DNA from: Zea mays
Taxonomy: Eukaryota > Streptophyta > Magnoliopsida > Poales > Poaceae
DNA: 64,000 bases
Assembly (NCBI RefSeq): GCF_902167145.1
Contig: NC_050097.1
Coordinates: 96,510,595-96,574,594, forward strand
Reading direction: 5' to 3'
The notes under the pieces: generated by a model
The model's input: the letters and a program-made list of their open reading frames with translations, nothing else
Told to the model about the DNA's origin: nothing
Database searches by the model: none
Shown: one piece after another, positions 56,203-64,000 of the stretch
Numbering within the stretch: position 1 is the first letter of the stretch
How the letters are laid out: each line of letters starts with the position of its first letter
Made by a program: the position numbers and the translations under genes

Positions 56203-59200
56203 TTCTCCCCTTCTTGCATTTGAGTCGTCCTCGACTCAAGCTCAACTTCCTCTCCCAAGTAGGGCTTTAAATCTGCAATGTTAAATGTGGGGCTAACCCC
56301 AAAGTCTGCAGGCAGATCTAGCCTATATGCATTGTCGTTAATTTTCTCTAGCACTTTAAACGGTCCATCGGCTCGAGGCAACAATTTAGATTTTCGTAAT
56401 TCAGGAAACCTTTCCTTTCTCAAATGCAACCAAACTAAATCTCCAGGTTCAAAATTTATTTCCTTTCTACCTTTATCACTAGCAAACTTATATCTAGCAT
56501 TCATACGCTCTATGTTTTCTTTAGTAGTTTCATGCAGTTTTAACATCAATTCAGCACGCCTAGTAGCATCAAAATTTAGTTTTTCAGAAGATGGCAAAGG
56601 CATTAAATCAATAGGAGCACGAGGCAACAAACCATATACAATCTGAAATGGGCACATCTTTGTAGTAGAATGCAATGATCGATTATAAGCAAATTCAACA
56701 TGAGGCAAACAGTCCTCCCACATCTTAATATTCTTCTTTAGAACTGCCCTTAACATAGTAGACAAAGTTCTATTCACAACTTCAGTTTGACCATCAGTTT
56801 GAGGATGACATGTAGTAGAAAATAAAAGCTTAGTCCCCAATTTTGCCCACAAAGTCCTCCAAAAATGACTAAGAAATTTAGCATCACGATCAGAAACGAT
56901 TGTGTTGGGCACACCATGCAAGCGAACAATTTCACGAAAGAACAAATCAGCAATATGAGTAGCATCGTCAGTTTTATGACATGGTATGAAATGTGCCATC
57001 TTAGAAAATCTATCAACAACCACAAACACACTATCACGTCCCTTCCTAGTCCTAGGCAATCCCAGCACAAAATCCATAGAAATATCTTCCCAAGGAGCAC
57101 TAGGAACGGGTAGAGGCAAATACAAACCGTGTGGATTTAACCGTGACTTCGCCTTTTGACATGTCGTGCAACGAGCAACCAATCTCACCACATCTCTTCT
57201 CATCTTGGGCCAAAAGAAATGACCAACAAGTATGTCCTCCGTTTTCTTTGCTCCAAAATGTCCCATTAAGCCACCTCCATGTGCTTCCTGTAACAACAAC
57301 AAACGAACGGAGCTAGCTGGAATGCATAGCTTGTTAGCTCTAAACACAAACCCATCGCTAACGATATATTTGTTCCATCCTTTCCCTTCTTTACAATGCA
57401 GCAACACATCTTTAAAATCAGCATCATGAACATATTGGTCTTTAATCGTCTCTAATCCAAAGATTTTGTAGTCAAGTTGATTCAGCAAAGTATATCTCCT
57501 AGACAAAGCGTCAGCAATGATATTCTCTTTTCCTTTCTTGTGCTTAATAACATAAGGAAACGATTCGATAAATTCAACCCACTTAGCATGTCTGCGGTTC
57601 AGTTTTCCTTGACTACGAATATGTTTCAAAGATTCATGATCAGAATGAATAACAAACTCTTTGGGCCACAAATAATGCTGCCATGTTTCTAATGTTCGCA
57701 CAAGAGCATATAATTCCTTATCATAAGTAGAATAATTTAGAACAGACCCACTCAATTTTTCACTAAAATATGCAACAGGTTTGCCTTCTTGTAACAAAAC
57801 ACCACCCAATCCAATTCCACTAGCATCACATTCAAGCTCAAAAGTCTTATTAAAATCAGGAAGTTGGAGGAGAGGTGCATGTGTCAACTTATCTTTCAGC
57901 ACGTTGAAAGCGTGCTCTTGTACTTTGCCCCAACTAAAATGCACTCCCTTCTTCGTAAGCTCATTCAAAGGTGCAGCAATGGTGCTAAAGTCCTTCACAA
58001 AACGGCGATAGAAACCAGCAAGTCCTAGGAAACTCCGCACCTGTGTGATAGTCTTTGGCATAGGCCATCCATGTATCGCTTCTACCTTGGCTTGATCAAC
58101 CTCAATTCCCTGTGGAGTCACAACATAACCAAGAAACGAAACTCGATCGGTGCAAAATGTGCACTTCTCAAGGTTACCAAATAAACGTGCATCTCGTAAA
58201 GCATTAAAAACAGCACGCATGTGATCAACATGTTCATCCATAGATTTGCTGTAGATCAATATGTCATCAAAGTATACTACCACAAATTTTCCAATGAAGG
58301 CACGCAAAACCTCGTTCATTAATCTCATGAAAGTGCTAGGTGCATTAGTTAACCCAAAAGGCATGACTAACCAATCATACAATCCGAACTTAGTTTTGAA
58401 AGCAGTTTTCCATTCATCTCCCAATTTCATAAGAATCTGGTGGTACCCACTACGCAAATCAACTTTAGAAAAGACGATGGCACCACTCAATTCATCAAGC
58501 ATATCATCTAAACGTGGAATAGGGTGTCGATACCGTATCGTGATATTATTAATAGCCCTACAATCAACACACATACGCCATGTTCCATCTTTTTTAGGCA
58601 CTAAAATAACCGGAACAGCACACGGACTAAGAGACTCACGCACGTAACTTTTGTCGAGTAGTTCTTGCACTTGTCGCTGAATTTCTTTTGTTTCCTCTGG
58701 ATTTGTCCTATATGGCGCACGATTCGGCAAAGATGCACCAGGAATAAGATCAATTTGGTGCTCAATCCCTCGTATAGGTGGCAGCCCCTCTGGTATCTCA
58801 CTTGGAAATACATCAGAATACTCCTGCAAAATGTTAGTAATAACAGGAGGCAAAGAATGCTGCATATCTTGAATTGAAATCAAAGCATCCTTGCATACCA
58901 AGGCATAGGCAACAGTAGTGGAAGCAAATAATTCATTAACATCAGATTTTGTCGCAAGCAAGCAATGTCCTTTCAATTTTACCCCATCTTTGTTATTACC
59001 AACAGCTTTAATATTCTTGTTGTTCTCAGTTTTAGCTTTGGTAGCTTTAGCAACATCATCACGCACAATAGCCTCAGGGGACATGGGAAGCAAAATAATT
59101 TTCTTATCATGGTGTATGAGAGAATATTGATTTGATCTACCATGATGCATACAATCTGAATCAAATTGCCATGGTCTACCTAGCAGAATATTACAAGCAT

Positions 59201-60890
59201 CCATAGGCACAACATCACAGTCAACAACATCACGATATGAACCAATAGCAAAATTAATTCGTACCAGCTTGGTTACCTTGACCTTACCACTATTGTTAAG
59301 CCATTGAATGTGATATGGATGCGGGTGCGGTTTGGTCGTAAGTGCAAGCTTCTCCACCATGTCGCTGCTAGCCAAGTTGTTGCAGCTACCTCCATCAATG
59401 ATCAAACGACATGAACGCTCCTTAATGACACACTTTGTTTGAAACAACGTATGTCGCTGATTCTGCTCTGCCTTCTCCATTTGTGCACTAAGCACTCGCT
59501 GTACAATGAGGCTCTCATAATGCTCTGCATCATCTGCACCAATCTGTTCTTCGGGTGGTTCCTTAGTGCCTGCATCATCAGCCGCAAGCAAAGCAAGTGT
59601 AGCTTCATCCAAATCACTAGCAGAGGAATACCCACCATCGTCTTTTACCACCAAAACACGCTGATTAGGACAATCACGCTGCACGTGTCCATAGCCCTTG
59701 CATCGATAACACAGAACATCTCTTGTTCTACCCGTGGAGGCTACTGAAGAGGCACTACCTGCTGGTTTCTGGGCAGATTTGGTTGTTGAATTTGTGGAAG
59801 ATGCACGTGGTTTGTCGCCGGAGGAAGGCGGGGGTGCTGGTCGACTTGGCGAGGGAGTTGGTGCTGGTGTACGACCGGTCATGGATGTAGTCGTGCGCTG
59901 TTGCCATGGTGTAGATTTTCCTGCAGAAACATTAGACCTTGCACTAGCACGTCGTCCCTGCACTTCCCTTTCAGCTTTGCAAGCAAGATGAAACAATCGG
60001 GTTACATTAGCATAATCTTTATAAGCAAGGATGTCCTGAATTTCCCTATTTAACCCGCCCAAAAATCTAGCCATAGCAGATTCCTCACCCTCCTCTATGT
60101 TACAACGCAGCATACCCATTTGTAATTCCTGATAATATTCTTCTACACTTTTAGTACCCTGTCTCAATTGTTGCAACTTGTTTAACATATCACGTGCATA
60201 ATAAGAAGGAACAAATCTAGCCCGCATGACCCGTTTCAACGCATCCCAAGTTTGTGGCATGTTATTAGGATTCTTCTTACCATGTTCTATCCACCAAACA
60301 GAAGCAAAATCAGTAAACTCACTAGTAGCAGCTCTAACCCGCACATTCTCAGGAAATTCATGGCATGCAAACTTTTGATCAACCGCAATCTCCCAAGTAA
60401 TGTAAGCATCAGGGTCATATTTACCATCAAAAGGAGGTATTTTAAATTTAACCTTACTAAAAGCATCATCATTACCATGTACCTCACGTCGGCGAAAACC
60501 ACCCATACCTCTACGGTTAGTACGTAGTCGCCGGCGATTAGGTGCTTCTTGGTCATCTTGTTCAGTATCAGCAACATAGTCATCCCAGTTACCTTCGGCG
60601 CCCTCATCACGCCCACCATTGGTATTAGCATGCATCTCATCAAATCGCCTCAAGAGTGCGACAAGGCTCTTGTCAATATGAGCAACTGTCATTTCCACAT
60701 TTGCAAGTTTGGTGTTTGTGTCGATCTGTGTGGCCTCCAATTGCCCCATCTTTTCATTCGTCACCTGCATGTCATTATCAAGGCCTTCCGTGTGCGTCTT
60801 CACCAGCCTTACAAAGTGTTGTATGATACCCTTGGTGCGAGGAGAGTGTGGCATATTACGAGAAGCATCATCAACCTCCAATCCTGCCAT
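56037..60890 (-). CDS. gag-pol: CRM2-like Gag-Pol polyprotein (1617 aa, intact)
   Basis: ATG 60890, in the context ACCATGG, starts [10 protein letters not shown]. Gag: coiled-coil-like N-terminus (about 30-90), core about 140-315 ([27 protein letters not shown]), zinc knuckle 394-407 ([14 protein letters not shown]). Protease near 495-570, with IIDGGSCNN, a Gly where D-S/T-G is usual. Reverse transcriptase about 740-890 with VFSKVDL and YFDD (873-876). RNase H about 1015-1140 ([13 protein letters not shown]). Integrase: zinc ligands H1204, H1211, C1241, C1244; catalytic D1273, D1334, E1370, the last two 35 residues apart. Then the [14 protein letters not shown] module and CR-type motif [10 protein letters not shown] (1582-1591). 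There is no stop or shift. Gag and Pol lie in one frame, so processing must rely on the protease. The last 54 residues are encoded inside the 3' LTR. Confidence 0.97.
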   Translation of the reverse strand: MAGLEVDDASRNMPHSPRTKGIIQHFVRLVKTHTEGLDNDMQVTNEKMGQLEATQIDTNTKLANVEMTVAHIDKSLVALLRRFDEMHANTNGGRDEGAEGNWDDYVADTEQDDQEAPNRRRLRTNRRGMGGFRRREVHGNDDAFSKVKFKIPPFDGKYDPDAYITWEIAVDQKFACHEFPENVRVRAATSEFTDFASVWWIEHGKKNPNNMPQTWDALKRVMRARFVPSYYARDMLNKLQQLRQGTKSVEEYYQELQMGMLRCNIEEGEESAMARFLGGLNREIQDILAYKDYANVTRLFHLACKAEREVQGRRASARSNVSAGKSTPWQQRTTTSMTGRTPAPTPSPSRPAPPPSSGDKPRASSTNSTTKSAQKPAGSASSVASTGRTRDVLCYRCKGYGHVQRDCPNQRVLVVKDDGGYSSASDLDEATLALLAADDAGTKEPPEEQIGADDAEHYESLIVQRVLSAQMEKAEQNQRHTLFQTKCVIKERSCRLIIDGGSCNNLASSDMVEKLALTTKPHPHPYHIQWLNNSGKVKVTKLVRINFAIGSYRDVVDCDVVPMDACNILLGRPWQFDSDCMHHGRSNQYSLIHHDKKIILLPMSPEAIVRDDVAKATKAKTENNKNIKAVGNNKDGVKLKGHCLLATKSDVNELFASTTVAYALVCKDALISIQDMQHSLPPVITNILQEYSDVFPSEIPEGLPPIRGIEHQIDLIPGASLPNRAPYRTNPEETKEIQRQVQELLDKSYVRESLSPCAVPVILVPKKDGTWRMCVDCRAINNITIRYRHPIPRLDDMLDELSGAIVFSKVDLRSGYHQILMKLGDEWKTAFKTKFGLYDWLVMPFGLTNAPSTFMRLMNEVLRAFIGKFVVVYFDDILIYSKSMDEHVDHMRAVFNALRDARLFGNLEKCTFCTDRVSFLGYVVTPQGIEVDQAKVEAIHGWPMPKTITQVRSFLGLAGFYRRFVKDFSTIAAPLNELTKKGVHFSWGKVQEHAFNVLKDKLTHAPLLQLPDFNKTFELECDASGIGLGGVLLQEGKPVAYFSEKLSGSVLNYSTYDKELYALVRTLETWQHYLWPKEFVIHSDHESLKHIRSQGKLNRRHAKWVEFIESFPYVIKHKKGKENIIADALSRRYTLLNQLDYKIFGLETIKDQYVHDADFKDVLLHCKEGKGWNKYIVSDGFVFRANKLCIPASSVRLLLLQEAHGGGLMGHFGAKKTEDILVGHFFWPKMRRDVVRLVARCTTCQKAKSRLNPHGLYLPLPVPSAPWEDISMDFVLGLPRTRKGRDSVFVVVDRFSKMAHFIPCHKTDDATHIADLFFREIVRLHGVPNTIVSDRDAKFLSHFWRTLWAKLGTKLLFSTTCHPQTDGQTEVVNRTLSTMLRAVLKKNIKMWEDCLPHVEFAYNRSLHSTTKMCPFQIVYGLLPRAPIDLMPLPSSEKLNFDATRRAELMLKLHETTKENIERMNARYKFASDKGRKEINFEPGDLVWLHLRKERFPELRKSKLLPRADGPFKVLEKINDNAYRLDLPADFGVSPTFNIADLKPYLGEEVELESRTTQMQEGENDEDIHTTDASIPIQVPISGPITRARARQFNHQVITLLSLSIIFRPWRPVHSCFA
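56203..56215 (-). other. Polypurine tract of CRM2-like element, inside the Pol frame
   Basis: Minus strand AAGAAGGGGAGAA directly precedes the 3' LTR and is read as codons for QEGEN. It must serve both as primer for plus-strand DNA synthesis and as coding sequence. Confidence 0.85.
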
Positions 60891-61914
60891 GGTTAGACGA
60901 ACAGAGGCAACAAGAAAAAAAAACGTGAAGGAATGAAAACTCTACAACTATTAGGATGTAGCTACTGCAAGGCGCTCACTCTCAACCTGCCACACAAGCT
61001 CTTACCAATTCTTACCTTGCACAACAGGAGGGGTCAGCAACCAACAAGTCTGCAACCGTGGAATAAGTGTATCGGTGCCGCAGCAACACGACCTGTCAAA
61101 CTGTAGTCGAAATATGTAGAGTTGTAGGTGGGCTGAAGCAAGGAATACACTAGTACCACGTTAGTTACAAAAGCAAGCTGAATAATCGTTCAACGGTGGT
61201 ACTGTGCTGGTCCTAGGCTAAACCAGGCTAGAGACGTGAGCCTAGGCACAAAGGTAGTCACTGAAAAAGAACAACTAGCACAGCACAAAGAGAAACAACA
61301 GATTTAGAGATTCAGCCCCCTTCTTCTTCTTTTCCTTTTTTTTTCTTTTCTATTCTTTTTTTTTCTTCTTCTTCTGTTTTTTTTTTGCAGGGGCCTAAAC
61401 CCTTTTTTTTCACTATGACAACCCAAACAATAAAGATATTGCTAACAACCCCTTTAAATCAGATTTAACAAATCTTGTTAATATAGGAAGTCCAGAAATC
61501 TCTACGATGATTGCGGAGCGCTCAGAACGAATTTTGAGATAAGGTCAGATCCGTTGGAAAGAAGATAAGATAAGCTTTCCAGATTGTATTTAAACTTCCA
61601 AATCGGATATGATATGTATCCGTGGTGGCAAAAACGAACCAGAGATGTTTTTAGTGATGGTGGATTTCGTGGTGACCAAAACGTGGTAGAACTCAAAACT
61701 CTAAAGGAATAAACTAAGACCAGCAACTCGACACAACCGATGCAACCAAAAACTCAACAAGCCCTAACTAAGTAGTACTAGTAAATGCTCAATGGTTTAT
61801 AGGATTGCGGTAAAACTAATCTACTATTTTTTGGCTTTTTCTGGACTATAGGAGATAAGAAAACAGCGAAGAAAAGTAAATCTCTCACCGATAAACCTTG
61901 CTCTGATTACCAAC
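60891..61914 (-). other. Leader of CRM2-like element
   Basis: This is 1 kb of non-coding sequence between PBS and gag. On the plus strand 61315-61400 is a long pyrimidine tract (CTT and T runs), so the element RNA is A/G-rich there. I see no short upstream gene of note. Confidence 0.7.
61895..61914 (-). other. Primer binding site of CRM2-like element
   Basis: The minus strand reads GTTGGTAATCAGAGCAAGGT next to the 5' LTR. It resembles the initiator-Met-tRNA site TGGTATCAGAGC, with one extra A after GGTA. Confidence 0.75.
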
Positions 61915-62842
61915 TGATGTGCACCCGTTGGGTGATTGCCCGATCTTTCGATGAGAGGGTGTGGAATAACTCGATTGGGGGAGGAGACGACGTTCACGGC
62001 CCGACTACAGCCTTCCAAAGACGCTGCGCCTTAGCAACCGATACACCACCTCCTATGGCTGTCACGATCTTGTGGAGCGTGACACCCTGGCCACTAGGGC
62101 ACTCGTCCTGCAAGCAATCAAAGAACTAGCAAGAACAAGTAGAACAAGTATTGAATTACCAGATCTAAATGTAGGTTTCAAAGTCAAACTCCAATATGGT
62201 GGGGTTCCGAAGACAAGAAGACGGGCGGCTGAACCAGCACGCGCGCTTGCAAGCAAGTAGCGAGAACTAAACTTGATCTAAACAAAACCCGCTGTTCTTG
62301 GTGGCGGCTAGGGGGTTTATAAACATGGGAGGACGACCACAAGGGTATTGGGGTCGTGCTGCAACCCTAGGATGCGTCCCTAATGGACCTAACTTGATAC
62401 ATGACCCATTGGGCCAAAATAGGGTGACGCAGCACCATGGGCAGAAAAGGCAGGAAATGTCTCGGTAAGAAAACAATGATTACGGCGGCCTCAGAACAGA
62501 TATGACTATAATTCCGGATCCATATGAAAGTAGACTTGATAAGCTTTCCATGTTGTGGTTGAACATTCCAATCCGAGCCCGCATCTGACCGTGGTGACCG
62601 TCACAAGTTGGTGTTCTTCTGCAGTCCGAATCCAGCATGTTCAAATCCTTTTCCCTTTCGGTCTTCTCCCTGATTCCTAAGCAAAACAAGAGTGCACGGG
62701 TCTCCATGGTCTAAATATGATGGACAAACTCAAGAGTGTAATCACCTGATGGTTGAATTGACGAGCACGAGCGCGAGTAATGGGACCAGAAATTGGTACT
62801 TGTATTGGTATAGATGCATCAGTAGTGTGGATGTCTTCATCA
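61915..62842 (-). repeat. 5' LTR of CRM2-like element (928 bp)
   Basis: This is the partner of 55275-56202 at a constant offset of 6,640 bases with no difference seen. GATTC follows at 62843-62847. The plus-strand reading of this LTR happens to be open and in frame with the CRM1-like integrase that follows; that fused frame is accidental. Confidence 0.95.
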
Positions 62843-62847
62843 GATTC

Positions 62848-63558
62848 TCTAAAATGGCTCACTTTATACCTTGTCATAAAACTGATGATGCTAGCATTGT
62901 TGCTGAATTGTTCTTTAGAGAAATTATTCGTTTACATGGTATTCCAAAAACAATAGTCTCTGATCGCGATGCTAAGTTTCTAAGCCATTTTTGGAGATCT
63001 CTTTGGAATAAATTGGGAACTAAATTGCTGTTTAGCACTACTTGTCACCCTCATACTGATGGACAAACTGAGGTAGTAAATAGAACTTTATCTACCATGC
63101 TTAGGGTTGTTTTAGACAAGAATTTGAGACGTTGGGAGGATTGCTTGACTCTTGTTACTTTTGAGCCAGGTGATATGGTTTGGTTGCACTTGAGAAAGGA
63201 TCAGTTTCCTACTTTGCGTCGTTCTAAATTAATGCCTCGTGCTGCTGGTCCTTTTAAGGTGCTAACAAAGATTAATGATAATGCTTATATCCTTGACCTG
63301 CCTACGGAATTTGGTGTTTCCACTAGTTTTAATGTTGCAGATTTGAAACCATATATGGCAGAGGATGAGGAGTTGCCGTCGAGGACGACTTCACTTCAAG
63401 AAGGGGAGGATGATGAGGACATCACTATGAGTACGACTACACCAGCAGCACCTCCACATCAAGCGCCACTTCCTTCATTAGCTGGGCCAATCACTCGGGC
63501 CCGTGCAAGAGATCTTAACTTCGTCATGCTACTGAAGAATGAGGGCCCAGAAGAATAG
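62848..63558 (+). pseudogene. pol: pol of third CRM1-like copy, last part, with integrase deletion
   Basis: This continues integrase after the CRM2-like insertion: [51 protein letters not shown]. After RRWEDCL it jumps to TLVTFEPGDMVWLHLRK, so about 245 bases of integrase present in the type A copy are missing, in frame. The GPFKVLTKINDNAYILDLP module and the CR-type tail ([19 protein letters not shown]) are intact and run into the 3' LTR. The deletion joins at a short CTTGTT-like match. Confidence 0.85.
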
Positions 63559-63980
63559 ACGACCAGCCCAACTGCGGCCCATAGTGGATGACCTAGGGTT
63601 GGCCGCCCCTAGGGGCTGCGCCCCCTCTCTATTTATCCAGGAGCTGCGCCTCTTTTGTTCTTGGAGTTTTGTTTTACGTTAGCTTTAGCTACTCTCGAAC
63701 ACGCACAAATCAGCGCTGTCTTCGTGTATTCAGAACTCCACCCTCGAGTAATAGATTAGACTGCTCGCATCTTTTTCTTGTTCGTTCTTCGATTGCGCAC
63801 AGGAAACGATCTTTGTGATCAGGCCGATCTCGCATCAGCAAGGTCGGTAACCACAGGGAGTTGGTTCAGCGATTGCATTGGCGCCTCGGGCTTGCTCGTC
63901 GTAGTCGGATCGAAGGGTCATCTTCCGCCAAATCGGAATTATCTCTACTCGCCGAAAGATCGGGCACCTCAGCTATATCA
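63411..63980 (+). repeat. 3' LTR of third CRM1-like copy, type A (570 bp)
   Basis: The LTR starts TGATGAGGACATCACTATGA after PPT AAGAAGGGGAGGA and ends CAGCTATATCA. Confidence 0.9.
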
Positions 63981-64000
63981 CGAAGCGTTTATGCATTAAC
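63981..64000. other. Right flank, too short to assign
   Basis: Twenty bases follow the last LTR, starting CGAAG. They may be element H or other target DNA. Confidence 0.4.

Larger units (their letters stand above)
55275..62842 (-). mobile_element. Complete CRM2-like centromeric retrotransposon (7,568 bp), probably autonomous
   Basis: Two 928-bp LTRs (55275-56202 and 61915-62842) in which I find no difference are flanked by the perfect duplication GATTC (55270-55274 and 62843-62847). On the minus strand: LTR, Met-type PBS, 1-kb leader, one uninterrupted Gag-Pol frame (60890-56037), PPT, LTR. It sits in the integrase of a CRM1-like element. The CR clade is shown by the tail [11 protein letters not shown], Pol running through the PPT into the LTR, and an LTR start TGATGAAGACATCC. 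Length and LTR size agree with what I recall for maize CRM2. Identical LTRs and an open frame mark a very recent insertion. Confidence 0.95.
49921..63980 (+). mobile_element. CRM1-like centromeric retrotransposon, third copy (interrupted)
   Basis: 5' LTR 49921-50486, leader, gag-pol to 55269, nested CRM2-like element (55275-62842 with its duplication), pol end (62848-63558) and 3' LTR 63411-63980. Without the nested element it is about 6.5 kb. The first bases of the 5' LTR are altered (TGTCTGGACATC against TGATGAGGACATC). The flanks CCAAA and CGAAG do not match, so the target duplication is unconfirmed. LTRs differ by about 2-3% by eye. Many stops, frameshifts and an integrase deletion make it inactive. 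Confidence 0.8.

Noticed and set aside
62692..63558. A single 288-codon frame that looks like one integrase gene
   Set aside because: Its first part is antisense reading of the CRM2-like LTR (it also appears at 56052). Only from 62848 is it CRM1-like integrase. The fusion is an accident of the insertion.
1..64000. CentC-type centromeric satellite or knob repeats
   Set aside because: I looked for arrays of about 156- or 180-bp monomers typical of maize centromeres and knobs and saw none. The centromeric inference rests only on CRM elements, so a pericentromeric position remains possible.
1..64000. CRISPR array, operon, phage or bacterial mobile element
   Set aside because: All strong coding signals are plant LTR retrotransposon proteins. 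The repeats present are LTRs, leader repeats or microsatellites.

Overview
The window is plant nuclear DNA made almost entirely of nested LTR retrotransposons. I found no host gene, tRNA, rRNA, CRISPR array or bacterial-type operon. Two lineages of centromeric (CR/CRM-clade) Ty3/gypsy elements occur next to Zeon/cinful-like and Tekay/Del-like elements. That combination points to Zea (maize or a close relative), probably centromeric or pericentromeric chromatin. The clade calls rest on visible protein motifs and LTR termini. The species and family names come from memory of these families and were not searched.

Layout. 1-263 is unassigned AT-rich flank. 264-4498 is a truncated long LTR of Tekay/Del type. 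4499-12544 holds the right-hand ends of three elements of one orientation: Zeon-like copy a (to 6724), Zeon-like copy b (to 10591) and a CRM2-like remnant (to 12544). All lie in an old minus-strand element, G2 (12545-13294 and 20676-22249). A complete Zeon-like element (13295-20675, TSD ATACT) interrupts G2. It has gag, no pol, and an antisense gene with its own TATA box and two probable introns. 22250-30688 is element G: a 5.26 kb LTR, a 2.4 kb non-coding internal domain and a broken 3' LTR. The minus-strand chromodomain element H is inserted in that 3' LTR (LTR at 30689-32384 and 45774-48110, internal remnant to about 49920).

H is riddled with CRM elements. A CRM1-like 'type B' element (32385-45768, TSD AGTTG) is interrupted by a CRM1-like 'type A' element (35888-42737, TSD CTCTG). 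A mosaic solo LTR lies at 49259-49879 (TSD TAATG). A third CRM1-like copy (49921-63980) is interrupted by a complete CRM2-like element (55275-62842, TSD GATTC). That element has one uninterrupted 1617-residue Gag-Pol frame and 928-bp LTRs in which I found no difference.

How the parts work together. Only the CRM2-like element looks autonomous: it encodes Gag, protease, reverse transcriptase, RNase H and integrase. The three CRM1-like copies carry stops, frameshifts and integrase deletions. The Zeon-like element makes Gag only and must borrow enzymes. G encodes nothing and resembles a large non-autonomous derivative whose LTRs are related to those of coding element H. Nesting and hand-counted LTR divergence agree: H and G oldest, then CRM1 B, CRM1 A and Zeon-like, with CRM2-like youngest.
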